DNA of 32,086 nucleotides from Eubacterium sp. AF22-8LB (lineage in GTDB: Bacteria > Bacillota_I > Bacilli_A > Erysipelotrichales > Erysipelotrichaceae). The notes under the pieces are model-generated. The model made no database searches, was not told the DNA's origin, and saw only the letters and a program-made list of their open reading frames with translations. Positions 21,399 through 28,805 of this stretch are shown piece after piece. The translations under genes and the position numbers were made by a program. Position 1 is the first letter of the stretch; each line of letters opens with the position of its first letter. The DNA is taken from assembly GCF_003458715.1 (NCBI RefSeq), contig NZ_QRVI01000025.1, positions 1-32,086 on the forward strand. The letters run 5' to 3'.

Positions 21399-23495
21399 AT
21401 GCCTAGAGACTATGCTTTACACGAAACTCGTAACATCGGTATCATGGCTCACATCGATGCCGGTAAAACAACAACAACAGAACGTATTCTTTACTACTCT
21501 GGTGTAAACCATAAGATTGGTGAAACACACGATGGAGCTAGTACAATGGACTGGATGGAGCAAGAACAAGAACGTGGTATCACAATCACTTCTGCTGCTA
21601 CAACAGCTCACTGGAAAAAGACAGACGGAACTGGTAAAGAATGTCGTATTAATATCATCGATACACCAGGCCACGTAGACTTCACTGTAGAAGTTGAACG
21701 TAGTTTACGTGTATTAGATGGTGCCGTAACAGTATTAGATGCTAAAGCAGGTGTTGAACCTCAAACTGAAACTGTTTGGCGTCAAGCTACTGAATATAAC
21801 GTTCCACGTATTGTATTCTGTAACAAAATGGATGCTACAGGTGCTGACTTCTTAATGTCATGCAATACAATCATCGATCGTTTAGGAGCTAAATCTTGTC
21901 CAATTCAGTTACCAATTGGTGCTGAGTCAGACTTCGAAGCTATCATTGATATTATCAAGAGAAAAGCTTATGAATTTAGTGGAGATTTCGGTCGTGTAAT
22001 GACTGAAATCCCAGTTCCAGAAGATATGGTAGATCTTATGGAAGAATACCGTGCTAAATTATTAGATTACTTAGCAGATTATGATGAAGATTTCATGATG
22101 CAAGTATTAGAAGGTGAAGAACCTTCAATCGAAGAAATCAAACGTGTATTACGTATTGCCGTATGTAACGGTGACTTCTTCCCAGTATTATGTGGATCTG
22201 CATATAAGAACAAAGGTGTTCAATTAGTATTGGACGCAGTAGTAGATTACTTACCAAGTCCATTAGATGTACCTTCAATTAAGGGTACTACATTAGATGG
22301 AGAACCAGATGTTCGTCATCCTGATGATAATCAACCATTCTCTGCATTAGCATTTAAGATCGCTACAGACCCATTCGTTGGAAAATTATCTTTCTTCCGT
22401 GTTTATTCAGGTACTGCAAAAGCAGGAAGTTATGTATTAAACTCAACTAAAGATAAGAAAGAACGTTTCGGACGTATCGTTCAGATGCACGCCAATGCAC
22501 GTAAAGAAATCACTGAAGTTTATTCAGGTGATATCGCTGCTGCAGTTGGTTTAAAGGTTACTACAACAGGTGATACATTGTGTGATGAAGATCACCCAAT
22601 CATCCTTGAATCTATGGAATTCCCTGAACCAGTAATCGAATTGTCTTTGGAACCAAAAACAAAAGCTGACCAAGACAAAATGGGATTGGCTCTTGCAAAA
22701 CTTGCAGAAGAAGACCCTACTTTCAAAACATATACAAACGAAGAAACAGGACAAACAATCATTGCCGGTGTAGGTGAACTTCACTTGGATATCATTGTTG
22801 ACCGTTTACGTCGTGAATTTAAAGTTGAAGCAAATGTTGGACAACCACAAGTTGCTTACCGTGAAACAATTCGTCAGGCTGCTGATTGTGAAGGAAAATA
22901 CATCCGTCAGTCAGGTGGTCGTGGACAATATGGTCACGTATGGATCAAATTCGAACCAAATGAAGGAAAAGGATTTGAATTCGTTGATGCTATCGTTGGT
23001 GGTAGCGTACCTAGAGAATATATCAAACCAACTCAAGAAGGTTTGGAAGCAGCATTGGAAAATGGTATGGTTGCAGGTTACCCAGTAATCGATATCAAAG
23101 CTACATTATTTGATGGATCATACCACGATGTCGACTCTAGTGAAATGGCTTATAAGATTGCCGCAAGTATGGCATTAAAGGAAGCTGGAAAGAAATGTAA
23201 ACCTGTTATTCTAGAACCAATTATGTTCGTAGAAGTAACTGCACCAAGTGAATACTTAGGTAGCGTTATGGGTGACATTTCAAGTCGTCGTGGACAAATC
23301 ACTGAACAGGAAGAACGTGGAAATGCCATTATCGTTCGTGCACATGTTCCATTATCAGAAATGTTCGGATATGTAACAGACTTACGTAGCTTTACTCAGG
23401 GACGTGGAAACTACTCTATGAAGTTCGACCACTATTCAGAAGTTCCTAAGAGTATTGCAGAAAAGATTATTAAAGAGAATTCAAGCGAAAACTAG
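21399..23495 (+). CDS. fusA: Elongation factor G
   Basis: EF-G (698 residues) is the GTPase that drives translocation. The G1 motif is AHIDAGKTTTTE, the G3 is DTPGHVDF and the G4 is NKMD, with domains II-V complete to the C-terminus. AAGGAG precedes the start 18 bp after rpsG. Codon use follows the highly expressed pattern of the neighbouring ribosomal genes. Confidence 0.98.
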   Translation: MPRDYALHETRNIGIMAHIDAGKTTTTERILYYSGVNHKIGETHDGASTMDWMEQEQERGITITSAATTAHWKKTDGTGKECRINIIDTPGHVDFTVEVERSLRVLDGAVTVLDAKAGVEPQTETVWRQATEYNVPRIVFCNKMDATGADFLMSCNTIIDRLGAKSCPIQLPIGAESDFEAIIDIIKRKAYEFSGDFGRVMTEIPVPEDMVDLMEEYRAKLLDYLADYDEDFMMQVLEGEEPSIEEIKRVLRIAVCNGDFFPVLCGSAYKNKGVQLVLDAVVDYLPSPLDVPSIKGTTLDGEPDVRHPDDNQPFSALAFKIATDPFVGKLSFFRVYSGTAKAGSYVLNSTKDKKERFGRIVQMHANARKEITEVYSGDIAAAVGLKVTTTGDTLCDEDHPIILESMEFPEPVIELSLEPKTKADQDKMGLALAKLAEEDPTFKTYTNEETGQTIIAGVGELHLDIIVDRLRREFKVEANVGQPQVAYRETIRQAADCEGKYIRQSGGRGQYGHVWIKFEPNEGKGFEFVDAIVGGSVPREYIKPTQEGLEAALENGMVAGYPVIDIKATLFDGSYHDVDSSEMAYKIAASMALKEAGKKCKPVILEPIMFVEVTAPSEYLGSVMGDISSRRGQITEQEERGNAIIVRAHVPLSEMFGYVTDLRSFTQGRGNYSMKFDHYSEVPKSIAEKIIKENSSEN

Positions 23496-23535
23496 TTGAT
23501 TTTCGCTTGGTTCTGAAATACAATATTTATTGTAT
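23483..23535 (+). promoter_or_regulatory. Two inverted repeats in the fusA-tuf gap
   Basis: One 8-bp stem, AAGCGAAA/TTTCGCTT (23483-23490, 23501-23508), spans the fusA stop codon but has no T tract. The second is ATACAATA-TT-TATTGTAT (23518-23535), 32 bp before tuf. They may tune fusA/tuf processing or mark a tuf promoter region; function is uncertain. Confidence 0.4.
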
Positions 23536-23567
23536 GAAATATGTTAGCATTTAGGAGGAAATTATAA

Positions 23568-24752
23568 ATGGCTAAGGAAAAATTTGACAGAAGTAAAACT
23601 CACGTTAATATTGGTACTATCGGTCACGTTGACCACGGTAAAACAACATTAACAGCAGCTATTACAACAGTATTAGCTAAAAAAGGTATGGCTAAAGCTG
23701 AAGCTTATGACCAAATCGATGGTGCTCCAGAAGAAAAAGAACGTGGAATCACTATCAACACAGCACACGTTGAATACCAAACAGAAAAACGTCACTATGC
23801 ACACGTTGACTGTCCAGGCCACGCCGATTATGTAAAAAACATGATCACTGGTGCTGCTCAGATGGACGGAGCAATCTTAGTAGTTGCTGCATCTGATGGA
23901 CCTATGCCTCAAACACGTGAACACATCTTGTTAGCACGTCAGGTAGGTGTTAAATATATCGTTGTTTACTTAAACAAATGCGATATGGTTGATGATGAAG
24001 AATTAATCGACTTAGTAGAAATGGAAGTTCGTGAATTATTAAACGAATACGGATTCGACGGAGACGAAACTCCAGTTATCCGTGGATCAGCTTTAAAAGC
24101 TCTTGAAGGAGATCCAAAATACGAACAATCAATCTATGATTTGATGGATGCTGTTGATACTTGGATTCCAGATCCAGCTCGTGAAATGGACAAACCATTC
24201 TTGATGGCAATCGAAGACGTTATGACAATTTCTGGTCGTGGTACAGTAGCTACAGGACGTGTTGAACGTGGTCAAGCTCACTTAAACGACGAAGTTGAAA
24301 TCGTTGGTATCAAAGACACTCAAAAAACAGTATTAACTGGTTTGGAAATGTTCCACAAACAATTAGACGTTGCTGAAGCAGGTGACAACATTGGTGCATT
24401 GTTACGTGGTATTGCACGTGACCAAATCCAACGTGGACAAGTATTAGCTAAACCTGGAAGTGTACACCCTCACACTAAATTTAAAGCACAAGTTTATGTT
24501 TTAACTAAAGAAGAAGGTGGACGTCACACTCCATTCGTTTCTAACTACCGTCCTCAATTCTACTTCCGTACAACTGACGTTACAGGTGTAATCACATTGC
24601 CAGAAGGAACTGACATGGTAATGCCTGGTGACAACGTTGTTATGAACGTTGAATTGATCGCTCCAATCGCTATCGAAACTGGTACTAAGTTCTCTATCCG
24701 TGAAGGTGGACACACTGTAGGTGCTGGTAACGTTACTGAAATCGACGCGTAA
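23568..24752 (+). CDS. tuf: Elongation factor Tu
   Basis: EF-Tu (394 residues) delivers aminoacyl-tRNA to the ribosome as a GTP complex. G1 is GHVDHGKTTL, the switch region is RGITINTAHVEY, G3 is DCPGHADYVKNM and G4 is NKCD. The C-terminal barrel ends in VGAGNVTEI. AGGAGG precedes the start. A strong terminator follows. Confidence 0.98.
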   Translation: MAKEKFDRSKTHVNIGTIGHVDHGKTTLTAAITTVLAKKGMAKAEAYDQIDGAPEEKERGITINTAHVEYQTEKRHYAHVDCPGHADYVKNMITGAAQMDGAILVVAASDGPMPQTREHILLARQVGVKYIVVYLNKCDMVDDEELIDLVEMEVRELLNEYGFDGDETPVIRGSALKALEGDPKYEQSIYDLMDAVDTWIPDPAREMDKPFLMAIEDVMTISGRGTVATGRVERGQAHLNDEVEIVGIKDTQKTVLTGLEMFHKQLDVAEAGDNIGALLRGIARDQIQRGQVLAKPGSVHPHTKFKAQVYVLTKEEGGRHTPFVSNYRPQFYFRTTDVTGVITLPEGTDMVMPGDNVVMNVELIAPIAIETGTKFSIREGGHTVGAGNVTEIDA

Positions 24753-24768
24753 TTTAACTATGTAACTT

Positions 24769-24800
24769 AAGACTGATGCATTTGTATCAGTCTTTTTTTT
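24769..24800 (+). terminator. Terminator after tuf
   Basis: Perfect 9-bp stem AAGACTGAT/ATCAGTCTT, 8-nt loop, about eight T. Confidence 0.9.
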
Positions 24801-24810
24801 GCGTTATAAT
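24782..24810 (+). promoter_or_regulatory. Promoter of the LysR gene inside the tuf terminator
   Basis: TTGTAT (24782-24787) lies in the loop and stem of the tuf terminator. A 17-bp spacer holding the T tract leads to a perfect TATAAT (24805-24810). Confidence 0.55.
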
Positions 24811-24830
24811 TTTTTCGAAAAGAGGGAATT

Positions 24831-25700
24831 ATGGATTACGAAAAATGTAAAGCATTAATATGTTCAATTGACTACGGTAAATTATCATTAGCTGCCCAGC
24901 ACTTGGATGTTACTACTTCTACCGTAAGTAAAATGATTACCAGTTTGGAACAAGAAACAGGACTTAAACTATTGAATCGTACACGAGATGGAGTAACACC
25001 AACTGATTCATGTCTTAAGTTATTAGATGATTTTAGAAAATTTGTTTATGATGGATCTATTTTAGAACAAAAGTCATCTCACATGAATGGAATTGACTAT
25101 GGTAGAGTGAACATAGGTGTTGCACATCGATTCTACTATAAATGGCTAGCCCATATTGTTAAAGGATTTAAAGAGTTATACCCAAATATTGATATTCAAA
25201 TTTATCATGGATATAGTACTTTTTTATTGAATTCATTAGAAAAAAGAAGTATTGATGTATGTATAATTTCAAAAAGAGAAGGTCAATATAATTGGATTCA
25301 TCTAATGGATGATCCAATGGTGGCAATGATACCTTGTGATAATCCTCTCTCTAAAAAGGATAGAATATCGTTAGATGTATTTGAAAAAGAAAAATATGTT
25401 TGTTCTTATCCGAATAAGGATACAGATTCGGCAAGAGTTTTTCGAAAGTATAATATTCACCCCAATATACAATTATCGACTTCGGATTCCTATGCTGCTT
25501 ATACTATTATTGATGAAGGACTAGGTATAAGTTTAGAGACGAAGTCTACAGCTCAGTTTTATAAAGGAAAGAATGTGAAATTGATTCCAATAAGACCGTC
25601 AGAATATGTACCGATTGGAATTGCGACAAACAAAGAAATCACTCCAGCTACACAAACATTTATAAATTATGTATATAAGCATTTGCCCGAAGAATTATAG
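24831..25700 (+). CDS. LysR-family transcriptional regulator
   Basis: A 289-residue regulator with an N-terminal helix-turn-helix (SLAAQHLDVTTSTVSKMITSLEQETG, about 19-44) and a periplasmic-binding-protein-like effector domain (about 90-289). The effector segment keeps the family's DYGRVNIGV opening and an EGLGISLE segment late in the domain. AAGAGGG precedes the start. It lies 128 bp before metY in the same direction, with a dyad just upstream of the metY promoter, so it probably controls sulfur-amino-acid synthesis in response to a metabolite. The short gap behind tuf has no functional meaning that I can see. Confidence 0.88.
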   Translation: MDYEKCKALICSIDYGKLSLAAQHLDVTTSTVSKMITSLEQETGLKLLNRTRDGVTPTDSCLKLLDDFRKFVYDGSILEQKSSHMNGIDYGRVNIGVAHRFYYKWLAHIVKGFKELYPNIDIQIYHGYSTFLLNSLEKRSIDVCIISKREGQYNWIHLMDDPMVAMIPCDNPLSKKDRISLDVFEKEKYVCSYPNKDTDSARVFRKYNIHPNIQLSTSDSYAAYTIIDEGLGISLETKSTAQFYKGKNVKLIPIRPSEYVPIGIATNKEITPATQTFINYVYKHLPEEL

Positions 25701-25712
25701 ACTTCGGGTTTA
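25686..25712 (+). terminator. Weak terminator at the end of the LysR gene
   Basis: Perfect 7-bp stem CCCGAAG/CTTCGGG around the stop codon, followed only by TTTATT. Confidence 0.5.
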
Positions 25713-25735
25713 TTACATGAAAAAATGTAAGAATG

Positions 25736-25752
25736 ATGTAAAATGTTTACAT
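25736..25752. promoter_or_regulatory. Candidate LysR operator
   Basis: The dyad ATGTAAA-ATG-TTTACAT contains the T-N11-A arrangement favoured by LysR proteins and ends 6 bp before the metY -35 box. A further ATGTAA copy lies at 25725-25730. Confidence 0.5.
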
Positions 25753-25758
25753 TTAGCG

Positions 25759-25787
25759 TTGACAATAGATCAATTATAATTTATCAT
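25759..25787 (+). promoter_or_regulatory. Promoter of metY
   Basis: Perfect TTGACA (25759-25764), 17-bp spacer, TATCAT (25782-25787). Confidence 0.75.
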
Positions 25788-25828
25788 ACAAAACATATAA
25801 GAATAGTATGAATTAAGGAGAATTGATT

Positions 25829-27136
25829 ATGGCAAAACTAACTAGAGACCAGAGAAATTTTAAATTTGAAACTTTACAATTACATGTTGGACAAGAACAG
25901 GCAGATCCGTCTACGGATGCTCGTGCAGTCCCTATATATCAGACATCATCTTATGTTTTTAAAAACTGTGATCATGCAGCTGCACGTTTTGGGTTGAGTG
26001 ATACAGGAAATATTTATGGTCGTTTAACTAATCCAACTGAAGATGTATTTGAAAAACGTGTTGCGGCTCTTGAAGGAGGGGTAGCTGCTTTGGCTGTTGC
26101 TTCTGGTGCTGCTGCAGTTACATATACAATTTTGAACTTAGCTCAAAATGGAGATAATATTGTTTCAGCTAAAAACATTTATGGTGGTTCATTCAACTTG
26201 TTTGAACATACTTTACCTCAATATGGTATTCAAACGACTTTTGTAAATATTTTTAATGAAGAAGAAGTTGAAAGTGCAATTGATGAAAATACAAAAGCTT
26301 TGTATATAGAAACATTAGGAAATCCGAATTCAGATGTAGTTGATGTTGAATCAATTGCGAAGATTGCACACAAACACAAAATTCCATTAGTAGTTGATAA
26401 TACATTCGCAACACCATATTTAGTAAGACCTATCGAATACGGAGCAGATATTGTTGTTCACTCTGCAACAAAATTTATTGGAGGACATGGAACAAGTATT
26501 GGTGGTGTGATTGTTGATGGAGGAAAATTTGATTGGGAAGCGAGTGGAAAGTTTGACTCATTAACAAAACCTAATCCTAGCTACCATGGGATTAGTTTTA
26601 CACAGGCATGTGGACCTGCAGCATTCGTAACGAAAGTACGTGCAATCTTATTAAGAGATACTGGAGCAACATTATCTCCTTTCCATGCATTCTTGTTCTT
26701 ACAAGGATTAGAGACTTTATCATTACGTGTAGAACGTCATACATATAACGCTTTAAAAGTAGTTGAATATTTAAATAATCACCCTCAAGTAGAAAGTGTA
26801 TCTCATCCTAGTGTATCTACAGATCCAAAACAACAAGAATTGTACAAAAAATATTTCCCAAATGGAGGAGGATCTATCTTTACATTTGATATTAAGGGAG
26901 ATGCACAAAAAGCTAAGGATTTCATTGATAATCTAGAGTTGTTCTCATTGTTAGCTAATGTAGCAGATGTTAAATCTTTGGTTATCCACCCAGCAACAAC
27001 AACACATTCACAATGTACAGAAGAAGAATTGCTAGATCAAGGTATTCGTCCAAATACAATTCGTTTGAGCATTGGCTGTGAAAACATAGATGATATTATT
27101 CAAGATTTAGATGAAGCGTTTAAGGCAGTTGCATAA
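25829..27136 (+). CDS. metY: O-acetylhomoserine sulfhydrylase (Cys/Met PLP family)
   Basis: A PLP enzyme of 435 residues that makes homocysteine from O-acetylhomoserine and sulfide; some relatives also use O-acetylserine. The length and the opening FETLQLHVGQEQADPSTDARAVPIYQT are typical of MetY and differ from shorter cystathionine gamma-synthases. The PLP lysine is Lys215 in HSATKFIGGHGT, with VVDNTFATPYL just before it. ATG 25829 follows AAGGAG; an in-frame TTG at 25823 overlaps the site region and is less likely. No metA or other methionine gene, S-box or T-box is seen beside it, so control probably goes through the LysR protein. Confidence 0.93.
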   Translation: MAKLTRDQRNFKFETLQLHVGQEQADPSTDARAVPIYQTSSYVFKNCDHAAARFGLSDTGNIYGRLTNPTEDVFEKRVAALEGGVAALAVASGAAAVTYTILNLAQNGDNIVSAKNIYGGSFNLFEHTLPQYGIQTTFVNIFNEEEVESAIDENTKALYIETLGNPNSDVVDVESIAKIAHKHKIPLVVDNTFATPYLVRPIEYGADIVVHSATKFIGGHGTSIGGVIVDGGKFDWEASGKFDSLTKPNPSYHGISFTQACGPAAFVTKVRAILLRDTGATLSPFHAFLFLQGLETLSLRVERHTYNALKVVEYLNNHPQVESVSHPSVSTDPKQQELYKKYFPNGGGSIFTFDIKGDAQKAKDFIDNLELFSLLANVADVKSLVIHPATTTHSQCTEEELLDQGIRPNTIRLSIGCENIDDIIQDLDEAFKAVA

Positions 27137-27138
27137 TT

Positions 27139-27166
27139 AAAAAAGTCAGAAATTCTGACTTTTTTT
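27139..27166. terminator. Bidirectional terminator between metY and the aldolase gene
   Basis: Stem AAAAAGTCAGA/TCTGACTTTTT with a 3-nt loop. The A and T runs on either side serve both directions. Confidence 0.88.
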
Positions 27167-27175
27167 GTTGAAATA

Positions 27176-27895
27176 TTATTTTTTCAAGTCTAAGACAACT
27201 GGAACTGAACGATATCCAACGCCCATACGATCAATACCCATATCAATCAATTGTAAGAAATGCTCGCGTGTACGAATGCAGCCGCTGCCCTTAACTTGAC
27301 ATTTATCTTTAACTTCTTCTTGCATAACTTTAATGATTTCTGGTGTCGCACCATGTGATTCAAATCCAGTTAAGAATCCTGTTGATGTCTTTACAAAGTC
27401 AGCATTTGCATCCATTGCACAATGACATGCTTTTCTCACTTCTTCTTCAGTTAATGCATCGGTTTCAAAAATAACTTTTACAGGAACATTTTTTTCGTGA
27501 CATACATCAACAACTGCTTTAATATCTGCAGTAACTTCATCATATAAACCAGCACGGATTTTACCAAAATTTGATACAATATCTAATTCGCTGATAACAT
27601 CTGCATATTTATCAACTAAAATTTTTGCCTGTGCAACTTTTGATTCTGTAGAACTTGTTCCAAATGGAAAGTCACAAACTGGACATAATTTAGTTTTACT
27701 TCCTTCAACATATGGCTTACAAAGTTCCATATATCCAGGGTTGATACAGATTGAAGCGCAACCAAGCTGCACACCATCCTTGGTAAGTTCAATAATTTGT
27801 TCTGGTGTAAATTCTGGTTTTAATACGGAGTAGTCAATATAACTGGCTAGTTCCTGTGTAGTCATTTCTTCGGCTTTTTTTTCTGGATGTTTCAT
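27176..27895 (-). CDS. DeoC-like class I aldolase
   Basis: A 239-residue Schiff-base aldolase related to deoxyribose-phosphate aldolase, which cleaves 2-deoxyribose 5-phosphate to acetaldehyde and glyceraldehyde 3-phosphate. The catalytic residues are kept: Lys169 in FVKTSTGF, the partner Lys202 in VKGSGCIRT, Asp105 in ELDIVSN, and SICINP near Cys50. The region that binds phosphate in DeoC is changed, however. The usual G(T/A)SS after the last strand reads GVGYRS (225-230), and SGG reads SGC. It probably cleaves a related deoxy sugar or ketose phosphate rather than deoxyribose phosphate itself. It is divergent from the DeoR/glycyl-radical genes and shares their operators. GGAGG precedes the start. 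Confidence 0.85.
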   Translation of the reverse strand: MKHPEKKAEEMTTQELASYIDYSVLKPEFTPEQIIELTKDGVQLGCASICINPGYMELCKPYVEGSKTKLCPVCDFPFGTSSTESKVAQAKILVDKYADVISELDIVSNFGKIRAGLYDEVTADIKAVVDVCHEKNVPVKVIFETDALTEEEVRKACHCAMDANADFVKTSTGFLTGFESHGATPEIIKVMQEEVKDKCQVKGSGCIRTREHFLQLIDMGIDRMGVGYRSVPVVLDLKK

Positions 27896-27929
27896 ATTAA
27901 ATCCTCCTAAATATCCTTTTTACATAAAC

Positions 27930-27958
27930 ATTATATGCTCATATTCTTTCGTTAACAA
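27930..27958 (-). promoter_or_regulatory. Promoter of the aldolase gene
   Basis: Minus-strand TTGTTA (27958-27953), 17-bp spacer, perfect TATAAT (27935-27930). One operator copy touches the -10 box. Confidence 0.75.
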
Positions 27959-27996
27959 GAATAAAATGAAAATAAAAGAGCATATATTGCTCATAT
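27936..27996. promoter_or_regulatory. TGCTCATAT operators in the divergent promoter region
   Basis: TGCTCATAT occurs at 27936-27944 and again at 27988-27996. The inverse core GAGCATAT lies at 27978-27985, so the right-hand pair forms GAGCA-TATAT-TGCTC. The copies sit at the minus-strand -10 and the plus-strand -35, as expected for a repressor controlling both sides. Confidence 0.65.
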
Positions 27997-28014
27997 GAAC
28001 ATTTATGATAAAAT
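27987..28014 (+). promoter_or_regulatory. Promoter of the DeoR/glycyl radical operon
   Basis: TTGCTC (27987-27992), 16-bp spacer, TAAAAT (28009-28014). The -35 box overlaps an operator copy. Confidence 0.5.
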
Positions 28015-28035
28015 ATATGTAGTGGAGATGAATAT

Positions 28036-28791
28036 ATGCTAGGAAAAGAAAGAATACTTTATTTATTAGATTGTTTGGAGAAAAATAACATTTTAAAGGT
28101 TAAAGAAATTGCTTCAGAATTAAATATTTCGGAAGCAACAATTCGACGTGATTTATCTGAACTTGAAAAGCAAAACAAGCTAAAAAGAATTCATGGAGGA
28201 GCTATTAAAATAGATACAAATCAGATTTTATCAGAACAAAGAGAAGTAAGGATGCAAGATCGTTTTCGTATCCATTATGAAGAAAAAAGAAAAATATGTG
28301 ATAAGGCTTGTTCGATAGTACAAGAAGGAGAGTGTATTTTTTTGGATGGAGGGACGAGTATTGTTCCTATGATTGATAAACTACAGAATCTTAATATTCG
28401 AATAGTTACACATAATCATTTAATAGTCTCAAAACTAAAGAATCCTAAAGCGCAGATCATCGTAATTGGAGGAGATTATATTTCAAAATATGCGATGAGT
28501 GCAGGCGCTTTAGCCATAAATACATTAAGTCAATTTCAGTTTGACCGCTGCTTCATTGGTTGTGCAGGGGTTGATGTCGATGAAAATTGTTCATACACAG
28601 CGGAAGCAGAAACTAGAGAAATGAAGAATGTTGCGATGAAAAACGCAAAACAATCCTATTTGTTGATAGATTCAAGTAAAGTAGGAGTCAAAGGTTTTTG
28701 TAAGTTCAAAACGCTTGATTGTTTTGATAAGATATATTGCGATAAAAAAGATAATAATTTAGAATATCCAGATAATTTTGAATGGGTGTAA
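28036..28791 (+). CDS. DeoR-family regulator of the glycyl radical module
   Basis: A 251-residue repressor-type protein with the DeoR winged helix (VKEIASELNISEATIRRDL and the RIHGGA signature). Its effector domain carries FLDGGTSIVPM and LLIDSSKVGVKG, typical for phosphorylated-sugar sensing. It starts the plus-strand operon, 14 bp before the glycyl radical gene, and faces the aldolase gene. The TGCTCATAT repeats between them are its likely binding sites. It is only a distant paralogue of the regulator at 2456-3217. Confidence 0.88.
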   Translation: MLGKERILYLLDCLEKNNILKVKEIASELNISEATIRRDLSELEKQNKLKRIHGGAIKIDTNQILSEQREVRMQDRFRIHYEEKRKICDKACSIVQEGECIFLDGGTSIVPMIDKLQNLNIRIVTHNHLIVSKLKNPKAQIIVIGGDYISKYAMSAGALAINTLSQFQFDRCFIGCAGVDVDENCSYTAEAETREMKNVAMKNAKQSYLLIDSSKVGVKGFCKFKTLDCFDKIYCDKKDNNLEYPDNFEWV

Positions 28792-28805
28792 TTGGAGGAT
28801 AGCTT

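Noticed and set aside
25701..25828. S-box (SAM) riboswitch or T-box before metY
   Set aside because: The gap is only 128 bp and holds a dyad and a promoter; no SAM aptamer core is seen.
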